This document shows, in pieces, positions 27,694-37,046 of a DNA stretch of 40,267 nt (position 1 is the stretch's first letter; every line of letters begins with the position of its first letter). The DNA comes from Sphingomonadaceae bacterium (lineage in GTDB: Bacteria; Pseudomonadota; Alphaproteobacteria; Sphingomonadales; Sphingomonadaceae). Both the position numbers and the translations under genes were made by a program. The notes under the pieces are model-generated. The model did not search any database. It was not told the origin of the DNA and saw nothing but the letters and a program-made list of their open reading frames with translations. The stretch is taken from the NCBI GenBank assembly GCA_947453945.1, contig CANGJB010000024.1, forward strand, positions 1 through 40,267, in the 5' to 3' direction.

Positions 27694-28654
27694 GGCGGAC
27701 CCTTCCGCGGTGCACCAATAGCGGCAATCCCAGCAGCACGAACGGCGCGGCCATGAAGCCCCAGTAGCCGTTGTCCGGCCTTCCGAACACGGTAAGCGCA
27801 GCAAGGAACCCTGCGCTGCCGATGGCGGCAGTGCGCTCCATCTCGCGGCCCCAGCGCAGCATTGCGGCAAGCGAGACGGCGACCAGCGCCAGCACCAGCG
27901 GGCCGGGCAGGGCAGTCAGCACGAGGTTGCGGCGCAGCGCATCGATCACCAGCGGCAGTCCGCCAAAGCGCACCCAGCCGGGGGAGGTGAGATCGCCGGG
28001 CAAGACCTGCGCGGCCACAAACTGCGCATGGAGCAGCCACAGCCCGGCGGCCAGCGCCATGGCACCTAGCGCCATGAGCGCACGCTTCCCGTCACGCTGC
28101 CACAGCGCCATCAGCAGGATCGCGGCCAGCCACGCCAGCGCGGTTTCGCGCACCAGTACCGCCAGTAGCGCGAGGCCCACCGAGAGCCATGGCCGCCGGT
28201 GCGCCGCAAGCGACAGCATGATCAGCAGCACGCTCCACTGCTCATGCAGATAGACGTTGTCCGGAAAGAACGCGCCGAACAGCCCCGCCACGGCCAGCGC
28301 AACCATGCCGAGCGCTTCGGCAGGCGGTCGGTCCGCAAGGCTTTGCCTGAGCGCGATCAGCGCGCCGAACAGCAGCGCGATCAGCGCGGCGGTGCGGGTC
28401 ATGGTGCTCGGCAGCAGCGCCAGCAGCCAGGTCATCATTGGCGGGCGGACGGCGAGCGCGGGTTGCACCGGGTATTGGCGCTCGCGCTGCGCTGCCATCG
28501 TGGCTGGGTAGAATCCTTCGCCGCCGCGCACGCGTTCGACCACTGTGCGATAGAGTTCCTGATCGAGCTGGACGGGCTTGGCCGGCGCCTTGGCCATGGC
28601 GGGCAGGGCAAGGCAGGCCAGCAGCGCCATCAGCAAGGCGCGCCCCATTCTCAT
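27683..28654 (-). CDS. Polytopic membrane protein of unknown function
   Basis: A 323-residue protein with an N-terminal signal-like segment (MRMGRALLMALLACLALPAMA), a soluble stretch (QELYRTVVERVRGGEGFYPATMAAQRERQYPV) and then about seven hydrophobic segments, for example EALGMVALAVAGLFGAFFPDN. The YHLHEQW-like NVYLHEQWS and the arrangement resemble GT-C-type membrane glycosyltransferases, but no catalytic Asp motif is clear. Its start ATG overlaps the mutS stop by 4 bases (ATGA), so it is translationally coupled to mutS. The 3' end overlaps the nucleoside transporter by 11 bases. Function unknown. Confidence 0.75.
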   Translation of the reverse strand: MRMGRALLMALLACLALPAMAKAPAKPVQLDQELYRTVVERVRGGEGFYPATMAAQRERQYPVQPALAVRPPMMTWLLALLPSTMTRTAALIALLFGALIALRQSLADRPPAEALGMVALAVAGLFGAFFPDNVYLHEQWSVLLIMLSLAAHRRPWLSVGLALLAVLVRETALAWLAAILLMALWQRDGKRALMALGAMALAAGLWLLHAQFVAAQVLPGDLTSPGWVRFGGLPLVIDALRRNLVLTALPGPLVLALVAVSLAAMLRWGREMERTAAIGSAGFLAALTVFGRPDNGYWGFMAAPFVLLGLPLLVHRGRVRLKR

Positions 28655-31245
28655 AATTCGCGCTTCAGATCATACAGCAGATCGAGCGCCGCGCGCGGGC
28701 TCAGCGAATCGATATCGATGGCGCCCAGCTTTTCGCGCAGGGCATCGACCTTCTCCTCCGCCGCATCGAGCGCGGCGGCAAACAGCGGCAGATCGTCCAG
28801 CCCCGCCGCCAGCCCGCCTGTTGCCGCGCGGCCTTTCTCCAGCTTGTCGAGCACAGCCTTGGCGCGCTTCACCACCGGCGCGGGCACCCCGGCGAGACGC
28901 GCCACGGCAAGGCCATAGCTCTTGTCCGCCGGCCCCTCGGCCAGCTCGTGCAGCAGCACCAGATCGCCTTTCCATTCGCGCGCTCTCACATGGTGCAGCG
29001 AGAGCGCCTCACAGGTTTCCGCAAGCCGCGCGAGCTCGTGGTAATGCGTCGCAAACAGGCAGCGCGAGCGGTTCACTTCGTGCACGGCTTCCGCCACTGC
29101 CCAGGCGAGGGCAAGGCCGTCGTAAGTCGAAGTGCCGCGCCCCACTTCGTCGAGGATGACAAAGCTGCGCTCGCTGGCCTGCGACAGGATCGCGGCGGTC
29201 TCGACCATTTCGACCATGAAAGTGGAGCGCCCGCGCGCGAGGTTGTCTGCTGCGCCGACCCGGCTGAACAGGCGGTCCACGATCCCGATGTCCGCTGCCT
29301 CTGCCGGCACGAAACCGCCCGCCTGCGCGAGGATCACGATCAGTGCGTTTTGCCGCAGGAAGGTGGACTTGCCGCCCATGTTCGGCCCGCCGATGAGCCA
29401 GAGCCGGTCGCTGGGTGAAAGCGCGCAGTCGTTGGCCACGAACCGTTCGCCGCGCGCTGCCAGCGCAGCTTCCACCACCGGATGCCGCCCGCCCCGAATG
29501 CGGAGCGCGGTGTCTTCGGAGAGGTGCGGCAGGCACCAGCCGCCTTCCGCCGCGCGCTCGGCCTGCCCTACCGCCACGTCGATCCGCGCAAGTGCGGCCG
29601 CTGTCGTGGCAATCGCTTCGCGCGCAGCCACTGCCCGCGCAGTCAGGTCCTCGAAATGCGCTTCCTCTGCGGCAAGCGCATGGCCGCCTGCCTCCGCAAT
29701 GCGGCTGGCTTCCTCATGCAGCGGCAGCGCGTTGAAGCGCACCGCGCCCGCCATCGTCTGGCGGTGGGTGAAGCCGCTGTCCGGCGCCATCAGCCGGTCG
29801 GCATGGCGCGCGGGCACTTCGATGAAATAGCCCAGCACGCCGTTGTGCCGGATCTTGAGCAAGGGGGTGGCCGTCTCCTCGCGGTAGCGCGCTTCCAGCG
29901 CGGCGATGGCGCGGCGCGAATTGCCGGCGGCATCGCGCAGCGAATCGAGCGCCGCGTCATAGCCTGCCGCGATGAAGCCGCCATTGTTGCGCTCGGTCGG
30001 CGGGGCGGGGACCAGCGCGCGAGATAGGAGATCGATCAGTGCCCCGTGGCCGCCCAGCGCCGGCACCAGCGCATCGGCCAGTGCGGGCCGATCTGCGCGT
30101 GCGGCGAGCATGGCTTGCAGCCGCTGCGCCTCGCTAAGGCCGTCGCGCAGCTGCCCCAGATCGCGTGGGCTACCGCGCCCCGCCACGATCCGCCCTAGCG
30201 CGCGGCCGATATCGGGTGCGGCGCGCAGCACCGCGCGCAAATCTCCGCGCAGCAAGGGATCATCGTGCAGCCAGCTGACGAGTTCGAGCCGCGCGTGGAT
30301 CGCGGCGAGATCGGTGAGCGGCGCGGCGAGGTCTTCCGCCAGCAGCCGCGCGCCCGCGCTGGTCACGCAGCGGTCGATGGCCTCGATCAGGCTGCCCTTG
30401 CGGCCTCCTCCGCTGGCACCAAGGATTTCAAGGCTGGCGCGCGTCGCTTCGTCCATCGCCATGAAGGCGCCCGCCGCGCGCACCACCGGGGGCAGCAGCA
30501 GCGGCAGATTGCCGCGCCCGACGTGCTCCAGATAATCGATGAGACCAGCGGCGGCGGCCAGCATCGCACGGCTGAACGTGCCAAAGCCATCAAGCGTGGA
30601 AACCCCGTGGAGCTCCATGAGCCGCGCGGCGCCGCGCTCCGAATCGAAGGCGCGCGCCGGGCGCTCTGCCGCTTCGGGCACATCGAGCCCGCATTCCTCG
30701 GCCGCAACCAGCTCGGTCGCGCCGAGCCGGGCGAGCGCGGCGCCCAGCGCTTCCGGTGCGCAGTCTTCCAGTTCCATGCGACCTGTGGAGATATCGCAGG
30801 CGGCGATGCCCACGGCCCCGCGCACCAGACAGACTGCCGCCAGCACATTGGCGCGGCGCGGTTCGAGCAGGGCGTCTTCGGTCAGTGTCCCCGCGGTCAC
30901 GAAGCGGACGATATCGCGCGCGACCAGCGCCTTGGAGCCTGCGCGTTTGCGCGCTTCCTCGGGCGTTTCTGTCTGTTCGGCAATGGCGACGCGGCACCCG
31001 GCGCGGATCAGGCGGGCGAGATAGCCTTCGGCCGAATGGACCGGCACCCCGCACATCGGGATCGGCGCACCGCCGTGTTCGCCCCGGCTGGTGAGCGCGA
31101 TATCGAGCACGCTGGCCGCGATCTTCGCATCCTCGAAGAACAGTTCGAAGAAATCGCCCATCCGGTAGAACAACAGGCAGCCTTCGGCGTCTGCCTTCAG
31201 CGCAAGATATTGCGCCATCATCGGAGTTGGGGCATGGGAGTTCAC
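28651..31245 (-). CDS. mutS: DNA mismatch repair protein MutS
   Basis: A full-length 864-residue MutS, which recognises base mismatches and starts methyl-independent or MutL-dependent repair. Seen: the mismatch-reading Phe-X-Glu in YRMGDFFELFFEDA (Phe32, Glu34), the connector and lever regions, HNGVLGYFIEVP in the clamp/core, Walker A GGPNMGGKST at residues 619-628, EMVETAAIL, the Walker B region FVILDEVGRGTSTYDGLA, and FATHYHELARLAE. The start is GTG at 31245, about eight residues before MMAQYL, where most MutS proteins begin to align. The overlapping downstream membrane protein gene is coupled to it; a divergent membrane protein gene lies 198 bp upstream. Confidence 0.98.
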   Translation of the reverse strand: MNSHAPTPMMAQYLALKADAEGCLLFYRMGDFFELFFEDAKIAASVLDIALTSRGEHGGAPIPMCGVPVHSAEGYLARLIRAGCRVAIAEQTETPEEARKRAGSKALVARDIVRFVTAGTLTEDALLEPRRANVLAAVCLVRGAVGIAACDISTGRMELEDCAPEALGAALARLGATELVAAEECGLDVPEAAERPARAFDSERGAARLMELHGVSTLDGFGTFSRAMLAAAAGLIDYLEHVGRGNLPLLLPPVVRAAGAFMAMDEATRASLEILGASGGGRKGSLIEAIDRCVTSAGARLLAEDLAAPLTDLAAIHARLELVSWLHDDPLLRGDLRAVLRAAPDIGRALGRIVAGRGSPRDLGQLRDGLSEAQRLQAMLAARADRPALADALVPALGGHGALIDLLSRALVPAPPTERNNGGFIAAGYDAALDSLRDAAGNSRRAIAALEARYREETATPLLKIRHNGVLGYFIEVPARHADRLMAPDSGFTHRQTMAGAVRFNALPLHEEASRIAEAGGHALAAEEAHFEDLTARAVAAREAIATTAAALARIDVAVGQAERAAEGGWCLPHLSEDTALRIRGGRHPVVEAALAARGERFVANDCALSPSDRLWLIGGPNMGGKSTFLRQNALIVILAQAGGFVPAEAADIGIVDRLFSRVGAADNLARGRSTFMVEMVETAAILSQASERSFVILDEVGRGTSTYDGLALAWAVAEAVHEVNRSRCLFATHYHELARLAETCEALSLHHVRAREWKGDLVLLHELAEGPADKSYGLAVARLAGVPAPVVKRAKAVLDKLEKGRAATGGLAAGLDDLPLFAAALDAAEEKVDALREKLGAIDIDSLSPRAALDLLYDLKREL

Positions 31246-31443
31246 AGTGCGTGTGGCTAGACTAGGCGCGCAGGTTTCTCAAACGATCGACACCGGATAT
31301 CGACACTTCAAGTCGAACAAGGTCCGGGCATGGGCAGGCGGGATGCTTCAAGGGTTCTTGGCGGGCAAGTGCTTCCAGGAGTTTGTAGGGATGATTCGCA
31401 AGGTCGTCTGCGGCTGGGCCAATGCAAGAGTGAACTGGGGTTG

Positions 31444-33093
31444 ATGCAAGTTCGCAAGAATATTTCGGTCATGGGACGCCTTCGCGGCCTTAGAGACCTG
31501 TGGGAGCGGGCGGCAGCATTGCCGTGGCTCAGCGCGCCCGGGATCGTGATCACGGTGGTGCTGGTGTGCCTGCCGTTTGCGCTGGTCGAAGTGCCGCCGC
31601 TGATCGATATCCCCGGCCACATGGGTGCCGCCGCGATCGAAGCCGCAGGCCCTGACAATCCGCTGGTCAAATACTTCACGTGGAAATGGGTGTTCACGCT
31701 CAACATCGGCGGCGACGTGCTGGTGAAGCTGATCGGCGCGCAGTTCGGCATTCTGGCTGCGGGCTGGTGGAGCACCGTGCTCGCCACGGGCCTGTTTGCC
31801 GGGGGCTGTCTTGCCACGGTCCGCGTGCTCAATCCGCGCGGCGGGCATGGCGCGCCCTGGGCGCTGATGTTCGTGTTCAGCTTCCCGCTGCTCACCGGTT
31901 TCCTCAACTATATCCTAGCCACCGGCCTCTCGCTCCTCGCTTTTGCGGCGGCCGTCTGGCTGGAGGACAAGCCTAGGCAGCGCGCCGCCATGCTGATCGC
32001 GGCACAGCCGCTCGCCATGCTGTGCCATGCCATAGGCGGACTTCTGTTGGGCTTGCTGGTGGGTGCCAATGCGCTGGGCCGTGAGCTTGATCGGCTCCCT
32101 GCCGGCTGGTGGCACCCCTCGCAATGGCGGCGCCTGCGTGATGAGCAGGATTGGCGCGCGATTGCCAAGCGGCTGTTGATCCTTTGCTGGCCGCTGATCG
32201 CCACGGTGGTCACGATCATCGCCTGGAAAGTGCTTTCGCCCGATCCCGTGCACAGCATCAACCGGTGGCGCTGGGATCAGAAGGCCTGGTATTTTGTGCT
32301 CACGCTGCGCGATCAGTCGCTGCTTCTGGACGGTGCGACGACCATCGCCTGCTTCGCGCTGATCCTGTTCGGATGGGCGCTGGGCGCGCGCTGGAAGTGG
32401 CAGCTGGGCTTGCCCGGCCTTCTCGTGTTCCTGCTGTTCATCGCGATCCCGAGCGACATCAACGGCAGCGCCTTTGTCGATGTGCGGTTGCTGCCGGTGG
32501 CCTGCATGCTCGCGCTGGGCCTGCAGGACTGGAGCGGCGTGCCGCAGGAGCGCGCGCGCAAGATCGCGCTGGCCGGGGTGCTGCTGCTGGGCACGCGGCT
32601 TGTCGTCACGGCGGCCAGCTTTGCCGATTATGCCGACGATTACCGCAAGCAGCTTTCCGCGCTCCATCATGTCGAGCCGGGCAGCCGCGTGCTCGCCTTT
32701 GTCGAGCATTCGTGCATCGAGGAATCGTGGCGCAACACGCGGCGCGATCACCTTGCCAGCCTCGCCAGCCTCTACCGGCAGGCCTGGGTGAACGACAACT
32801 GGGCGGTACCGGGGCTGCACATGGTGATCCCGCGCTTTCGGCCCGGGCGCAACTTCACGGCCGATCCTTCGGAATTCGTTTGGTCGCGCGGATGCCAGGG
32901 CGGGCGGATGCGCAGTGTCGAAACCGCGCTCAAATATGCGCCGATCGAGCGGGTCGATTATGTCTGGCTGATCGATACCGGCCTGCCGCGCAATCCCGAT
33001 TCGCGGCTTCAGCTGGTCTGGCAGGATGGTCGCAGCCTGCTTTTCGCGGTCCGCCCCTTGGGTTTTCCGAAGTGGCGCTCTAAGGACCTTTGA
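31444..33093 (+). CDS. Large polytopic membrane protein, GT-C-like fold suspected
   Basis: A 549-residue protein with about ten hydrophobic segments in the first 400 residues and a soluble C-terminal domain of about 150 residues. Seen: the first segment ends in PPLIDIPGHMGAA, reminiscent of the D-x-P-x-H loop of GT-C membrane glycosyltransferases and their relatives; later IPSDINGSAFVDVRLLPVACMLAL and a C-terminal part containing RVLAFVEHSC and VDYVWLIDTGLP. A role in cell-surface sugar transfer is speculation. Start: ATG at 31444 has GGGG just upstream; ATG at 31471 is a possible alternative, and the longer frame to 31330 lacks support. Divergent from mutS. Confidence 0.78.
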   Translation: MQVRKNISVMGRLRGLRDLWERAAALPWLSAPGIVITVVLVCLPFALVEVPPLIDIPGHMGAAAIEAAGPDNPLVKYFTWKWVFTLNIGGDVLVKLIGAQFGILAAGWWSTVLATGLFAGGCLATVRVLNPRGGHGAPWALMFVFSFPLLTGFLNYILATGLSLLAFAAAVWLEDKPRQRAAMLIAAQPLAMLCHAIGGLLLGLLVGANALGRELDRLPAGWWHPSQWRRLRDEQDWRAIAKRLLILCWPLIATVVTIIAWKVLSPDPVHSINRWRWDQKAWYFVLTLRDQSLLLDGATTIACFALILFGWALGARWKWQLGLPGLLVFLLFIAIPSDINGSAFVDVRLLPVACMLALGLQDWSGVPQERARKIALAGVLLLGTRLVVTAASFADYADDYRKQLSALHHVEPGSRVLAFVEHSCIEESWRNTRRDHLASLASLYRQAWVNDNWAVPGLHMVIPRFRPGRNFTADPSEFVWSRGCQGGRMRSVETALKYAPIERVDYVWLIDTGLPRNPDSRLQLVWQDGRSLLFAVRPLGFPKWRSKDL

Positions 33094-33190
33094 TCTGGAT
33101 ATGCCCGCGGCGCGCGCTCCCTGTCTTGGGGTTGCAGGGTCATGGGGTTGCAGGCGGGCGAACAAAACTTGCGCGCCGAAGGGGAGCAGG

Positions 33191-35452
33191 ATGACTGACG
33201 AGAGCAACGTGCGCTTCACCGAACGTGAGGCGCTGTTCTATCACAACACGATCCGTCCCGGTAAAATCGAGATCATCGCCAGCAAGCCGATGGCGACGCA
33301 GCGCGATCTTAGCCTGGCCTATTCGCCCGGCGTTGCCGTGCCCGTGCGCGCGATCGCGGAAGATCCTGCCGCCGCCTATGATTACACCGCGAAGGGCAAC
33401 CTCGTTGCGGTCATTTCAAACGGCACGGCCATCCTCGGCCTCGGCAATCTGGGCGCGCTCGCCTCGAAGCCGGTGATGGAAGGCAAGGCAGTGCTGTTCA
33501 AGCGCTTTGCCGACGTCGATTCGATCGACATCGAACTGGCGACCGAGGACCCGCAGGCGTTCATCGACGCGGTTGCGCTGATGGAGCCGAGCTTCGGCGG
33601 CATCAACCTTGAGGATATCAAGGCGCCCGAATGCTTCATCATCGAGCAGGCGCTGCGCGACAAGCTCAAGATCCCGGTCATGCACGATGACCAGCACGGC
33701 ACCGCGATCATCTCGGCGGCCGGGCTGCTCAATGCCTGCTTCCTCACCGGGCGCGATCTTTCCAGCGTAAAGGTCGTGGTCAACGGCGCAGGCGCGGCGG
33801 CAATCGCCTGCACCGCGCTGATCAAGGCCATGGGCGTGCGCCACGAAAACGTGATCATGTGCGACAGCAAGGGCGTGATCTATCTCGGCCGCGCAGGCGT
33901 CGATCAGTTCAAGTCCGCCCATGCCATCGATACCCCCCACCGCACGCTCGATGAGGCGATGCAAGGGGCGGACATCTTCCTTGGCCTTTCGGTTCAGGGC
34001 GCGGTCACGCCCGAGATGGTCAAGAAGATGGCGCCGCAGCCGATCATCTTCGCGATGGCCAATCCGGACCCGGAAATCACCCCGCCCGAAGCCAAGGCGG
34101 CGCGGCCCGATTGCATCGTCGCCACGGGCCGTTCGGACTATCCGAACCAGGTCAACAACGTGCTTGGCTTCCCGTTCATCTTCCGCGGCGCGCTCGATGT
34201 TCGGGCCACCGCGATCAATGACGAGATGAAGATCGCCGCCGCACGCGCGATTGCCGAACTCGCGCGCCAGCAGGTGCCGGAAGAAGTGGCCGCCGCCTAT
34301 GGCCAGAACCACGCCTTCGGGCTCGATTACATCATCCCCGCGCCGTTCGATCCGCGGCTTATGGAAGTCGTCTCTTCCGCTGTCGCCAAGGCGGCGATGG
34401 ATTCAGGCGTCGCGCAAAAGCCGATCGAGGATTTCGACGCCTATCGCACCGAACTGAAGGCGCGGCTCAACCCGACGACATCGGCGCTCACCAGCGTCTA
34501 TGCGCAGGTCAAGGCCAACCCCAAGCGCGTCGTTTTTGCCGAGGCCGAGAACGAGGTCGTGCTGCGCGCAGCGATCCAGTACCGCGATTTCGGCTATGGC
34601 ACCCCGGTGCTGGTCGGCCGCACCCAGGCGGTCCACAATCTGCTCACCGAACTCGGCGTGGGCGATCCGGATAGCTACGAGATTCACAACTCGGCAGTCT
34701 CTCCGCTCGTGCCGGATATGGTCAAATTCCTGTATGAACGGCTGCAGCGGCGCGGTTTCTTGGAGCGCGATGTGCGGCGCATGGTCAATCAGGATCGCAA
34801 CGTCTTCGCGTCACTGCTCGTCGCGCTGGGCCACGGCGATGCGATGATTTCGGGCATGACCCGCACGTTTGCGCAGACGATCAAGGAAGTGCGCCAGGTG
34901 CTTGACCCCAAGCCCGGCCACCTGCCGTTCGGTATCCACATGATGATCGCGAAGAACTACACCGTGTTCCTCGCCGATACGACTGTGAACGAACGCCCGA
35001 GCGCGGCTGAATTGGCCCATATCGCCACCGAGACAGCGGGCGTGGCGCGGCGCATGGGCCATGAACCGCGCGTCGCGTTCCTGTCCTATTCCACTTTCGG
35101 CAATCCCAGCGGCAAGTGGCTCGACGATATCCGCGGCGCGGTCGCGATCCTCGATGAGCAGAAGCCCGGCTTCGAGTACGAAGGCGAAATGGCCCCGGAT
35201 GCCGCGCTCAATCCGAAAGTCATGGCAAGCTATCCGTTCAGCCGCCTTTCGGCCCCGGCCAACGTGCTGATCATGCCCGGCCTGCAATCGGCCAATATCT
35301 CCGCCAAGCTGCTCAAGGAACTGGCCGGCAACGCCGTGATCGGCCCGATGCTCATCGGCATGGAAAAGCCCGTGCAGATCACGGCGATGACCTCGATCGC
35401 GCCGGATATCCTTACGCTTGCGGTGCTCGCGGCGGCGGGGATTTCGGGGTGA
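33191..35452 (+). CDS. maeB: NADP-type malic enzyme with phosphotransacetylase-like C-terminal domain
   Basis: A 753-residue two-domain malic enzyme, oxidatively decarboxylating malate to pyruvate in central metabolism. Seen: the N-terminal domain with LSLAYSPGVAVPVRAI, GNLVAVISNGTAILGLGNLG, PVMHDDQHGTAI (metal and active-site Asp), the dinucleotide fold VVVNGAGAAAIACTAL and IFAMANPDPEI; from about residue 430 a phosphotransacetylase-like domain with VVFAEAENEVVLRAA and ANVLIMPGLQSANISAKLLKELAGN. The second domain is catalytically silent in characterised relatives and is thought to bind acetyl-CoA or regulate. GGGGAG lies a few bases before the ATG at 33191. The gene ends 7 nt from the convergent thiazole synthase gene. 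Confidence 0.96.
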   Translation: MTDESNVRFTEREALFYHNTIRPGKIEIIASKPMATQRDLSLAYSPGVAVPVRAIAEDPAAAYDYTAKGNLVAVISNGTAILGLGNLGALASKPVMEGKAVLFKRFADVDSIDIELATEDPQAFIDAVALMEPSFGGINLEDIKAPECFIIEQALRDKLKIPVMHDDQHGTAIISAAGLLNACFLTGRDLSSVKVVVNGAGAAAIACTALIKAMGVRHENVIMCDSKGVIYLGRAGVDQFKSAHAIDTPHRTLDEAMQGADIFLGLSVQGAVTPEMVKKMAPQPIIFAMANPDPEITPPEAKAARPDCIVATGRSDYPNQVNNVLGFPFIFRGALDVRATAINDEMKIAAARAIAELARQQVPEEVAAAYGQNHAFGLDYIIPAPFDPRLMEVVSSAVAKAAMDSGVAQKPIEDFDAYRTELKARLNPTTSALTSVYAQVKANPKRVVFAEAENEVVLRAAIQYRDFGYGTPVLVGRTQAVHNLLTELGVGDPDSYEIHNSAVSPLVPDMVKFLYERLQRRGFLERDVRRMVNQDRNVFASLLVALGHGDAMISGMTRTFAQTIKEVRQVLDPKPGHLPFGIHMMIAKNYTVFLADTTVNERPSAAELAHIATETAGVARRMGHEPRVAFLSYSTFGNPSGKWLDDIRGAVAILDEQKPGFEYEGEMAPDAALNPKVMASYPFSRLSAPANVLIMPGLQSANISAKLLKELAGNAVIGPMLIGMEKPVQITAMTSIAPDILTLAVLAAAGISG

Positions 35453-35459
35453 AGGCCGC

Positions 35460-36470
35460 CTAGATCAACCCTGCCAGCGGGCTGCTCGGATCGGCATACT
35501 TGCGCGTGCCCATCCGCCCCGCAAGGTAGGCATCGCGGCCTGCCTCAACGGCGGCTTTCATCGCGCGGGCCATGCGGATCGGGTCTTTGGCTTCTGCGAT
35601 GGCTGTGTTCATCAGCACGCCGTCGCAGCCCAGTTCCAGCGCCACGGCGGCATCGCTCGCGGTGCCGACGCCGGCATCGACCAGCACCGGAACCTTGGCG
35701 CCTTCGACGATCAGGCGGATAGTCACGCGGTTCTGGATGCCAAGGCCGGAACCGATCGGCGCGCCCAGCGGCATGACCGCAACTGCGCCCGCATCTTCCA
35801 ACTGCTTCGCCGCGATGGGATCATCGACGCAGTAGACCATGGGGAGGAAACCCTCCTTGGCCAGCACTTCGGTCGCGCGGATGGTTTCGATCATGTTGGG
35901 ATAGAGCGTGCGCGCCTCGCCCAGCACTTCGAGCTTCACCAAGTCCCAGCCGCCCGCCTCGCGCGCCAGACGCAGTGTGCGGATCGCGTCTTCGGCGGTG
36001 AAGCATCCGGCGGTGTTGGGCAGGTAGGTGATCTTCTTGGGGTCGATGAAGTCGGTCAGCATCGGCGCTTTGGGATCGCTGACGTTCACCCGGCGCACCG
36101 CCACCGTCACGATTTCCGCGCCCGAGGCTTCGACCGCCGCTGCGTTCTGCGCGAAGTCCTTGTATTTGCCAGTGCCAACGATCAGCCGCGAACGGAAGGT
36201 GCGGCCTGCAACTGTCCAAGTGTCTTCTGGCCAGGTGTCTTCGTCGGTCTCACCGCCGCCCACGAAATGCACGATCTCCAGCGCATCGCCGTCCGCGATC
36301 TGCACCGCCGCCAGCGTAGAGCGCGGGACGATGTCGCCATTGCGCTCCACCGCGACCTTGGCGGGATCAAGCTCGAGACTGCGCACCAGATCGGCAATCG
36401 AGCCGGGTGCGGCGCGGCGGGGTTCGCCGTTGATGGTGAGGGCGAGTGTTTCGGCGGTTTGGCTGGACAT
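35460..36470 (-). CDS. thiSG: Fused sulfur-carrier ThiS and thiazole synthase ThiG
   Basis: A 336-residue fusion for the thiazole half of thiamine. Residues 1-73 are a ubiquitin-like ThiS domain ([24 protein letters not shown]), and from about residue 80 a full ThiG TIM barrel follows ([46 protein letters not shown], Lys179 in [11 protein letters not shown] expected to form the imine with deoxyxylulose phosphate, and [10 protein letters not shown]). In separate ThiS the C-terminal Gly-Gly becomes a thiocarboxylate; here GGG (71-73) is internal, so either cleavage or another route is needed. Similar fusions are annotated in other alphaproteobacteria. Start ATG 36470; the 55-nt leader is too short for a TPP riboswitch. 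Confidence 0.95.
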   Translation of the reverse strand: MSSQTAETLALTINGEPRRAAPGSIADLVRSLELDPAKVAVERNGDIVPRSTLAAVQIADGDALEIVHFVGGGETDEDTWPEDTWTVAGRTFRSRLIVGTGKYKDFAQNAAAVEASGAEIVTVAVRRVNVSDPKAPMLTDFIDPKKITYLPNTAGCFTAEDAIRTLRLAREAGGWDLVKLEVLGEARTLYPNMIETIRATEVLAKEGFLPMVYCVDDPIAAKQLEDAGAVAVMPLGAPIGSGLGIQNRVTIRLIVEGAKVPVLVDAGVGTASDAAVALELGCDGVLMNTAIAEAKDPIRMARAMKAAVEAGRDAYLAGRMGTRKYADPSSPLAGLI

Positions 36471-36525
36471 ACAGCGGGCTTTAGCGCGCGGTGCGCCCCT
36501 TGCAAGCCACCAGTCGGGCAAGCTG

Positions 36526-36912
36526 TCAGCAGGCGTTCCGGCGCATGTTCACGATATGCGCCGATGCCACCAACAGCACGCCGCAGATTGTCAGCAGCGC
36601 TTCGGCCGTGCCGTGGTCGCTGGCAATCGCCGCAGCCATCAGCGCAAGGCCGGTGCTGCCGAGCGCCAGCGGCAGGCGGTGCCCGTGGCGCAGCGCGCTC
36701 GCACCGATGGTGAGCACGCCCACGACAAACGCCGCAACCAGCCCGAAGCGGTGGATCGCCGGATTGAGCAGCACACCGCCGCCCAGGCCCAGCACGCCGA
36801 TCAGAAACAGCCCCGCCACGCAGTGCACCATGCACAGCCCGCTGATCACCACGCCCAGCCGGTCAAACCGGCCGCGCGCGCTGGCGGGGTAGAGATCGGG
36901 GGCATCCGTCAT
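36526..36912 (-). CDS. MerC-domain membrane protein
   Basis: A 128-residue protein with about four hydrophobic segments and the MerC-type motif [11 protein letters not shown] near residues 20-30, whose two cysteines bind Hg2+ in true MerC. No other mer gene is present. Chromosomal MerC-like proteins without a mer operon are common in sphingomonads and may relate to zinc or other metal handling; this is supported here by a Zur-like palindrome 13-24 bp upstream of the start. Start ATG at 36912; the frame runs further upstream through the palindrome, which is then unlikely to be coding. The thiSG gene follows in the same direction after 55 nt. Confidence 0.82.
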   Translation of the reverse strand: MTDAPDLYPASARGRFDRLGVVISGLCMVHCVAGLFLIGVLGLGGGVLLNPAIHRFGLVAAFVVGVLTIGASALRHGHRLPLALGSTGLALMAAAIASDHGTAEALLTICGVLLVASAHIVNMRRNAC

Positions 36913-36924
36913 GCGTGCCGATAT

Positions 36925-36936
36925 ATGTAATAACAT
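36925..36936 (-). promoter_or_regulatory. Zur-like operator upstream of the MerC-domain gene
   Basis: ATGTAATAACAT is a 12-bp palindrome with one mismatch to the perfect form ATGTTATAACAT, the AT-rich kind of core bound by Fur-family zinc regulators (Zur). It lies 12 nt upstream of the leftward MerC start, overlapping the position of a promoter or leader, and also 110 bp before ctaA. A further AT-rich run (cacataac) follows at 36938-36944. Assignment to Zur is inference from motif likeness. Confidence 0.45.
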
Positions 36937-37046
36937 CACATAACGCAATGCCCCGGCTGCCACCCGGCCTTTCCCTTATGGACTGGGCCGGACCTGCCCC
37001 CATTGGCGCTTGCGATTCGCCCAGCACGCGCGCAGAGGCGCCGGAT

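Noticed and set aside
26554..27870. A 438-codon leftward frame opposite the CNT transporter
   Set aside because: The rightward frame carries the family motifs of a nucleoside transporter; the antisense product has none.
31286..31306. Direct repeat ATCGACAC with 13-bp period upstream of mutS
   Set aside because: Only 8 bases long and not placed on a recognisable promoter; likely chance.
31915..33219. A 434-codon leftward frame opposite the large membrane protein
   Set aside because: The rightward frame has regular hydrophobic segments; the antisense product is Arg/Gln/His-rich and featureless.
36471..36525. TPP riboswitch upstream of thiSG
   Set aside because: Only 55 nt separate it from the preceding gene, and no CTGAGA-type thi-box is present.
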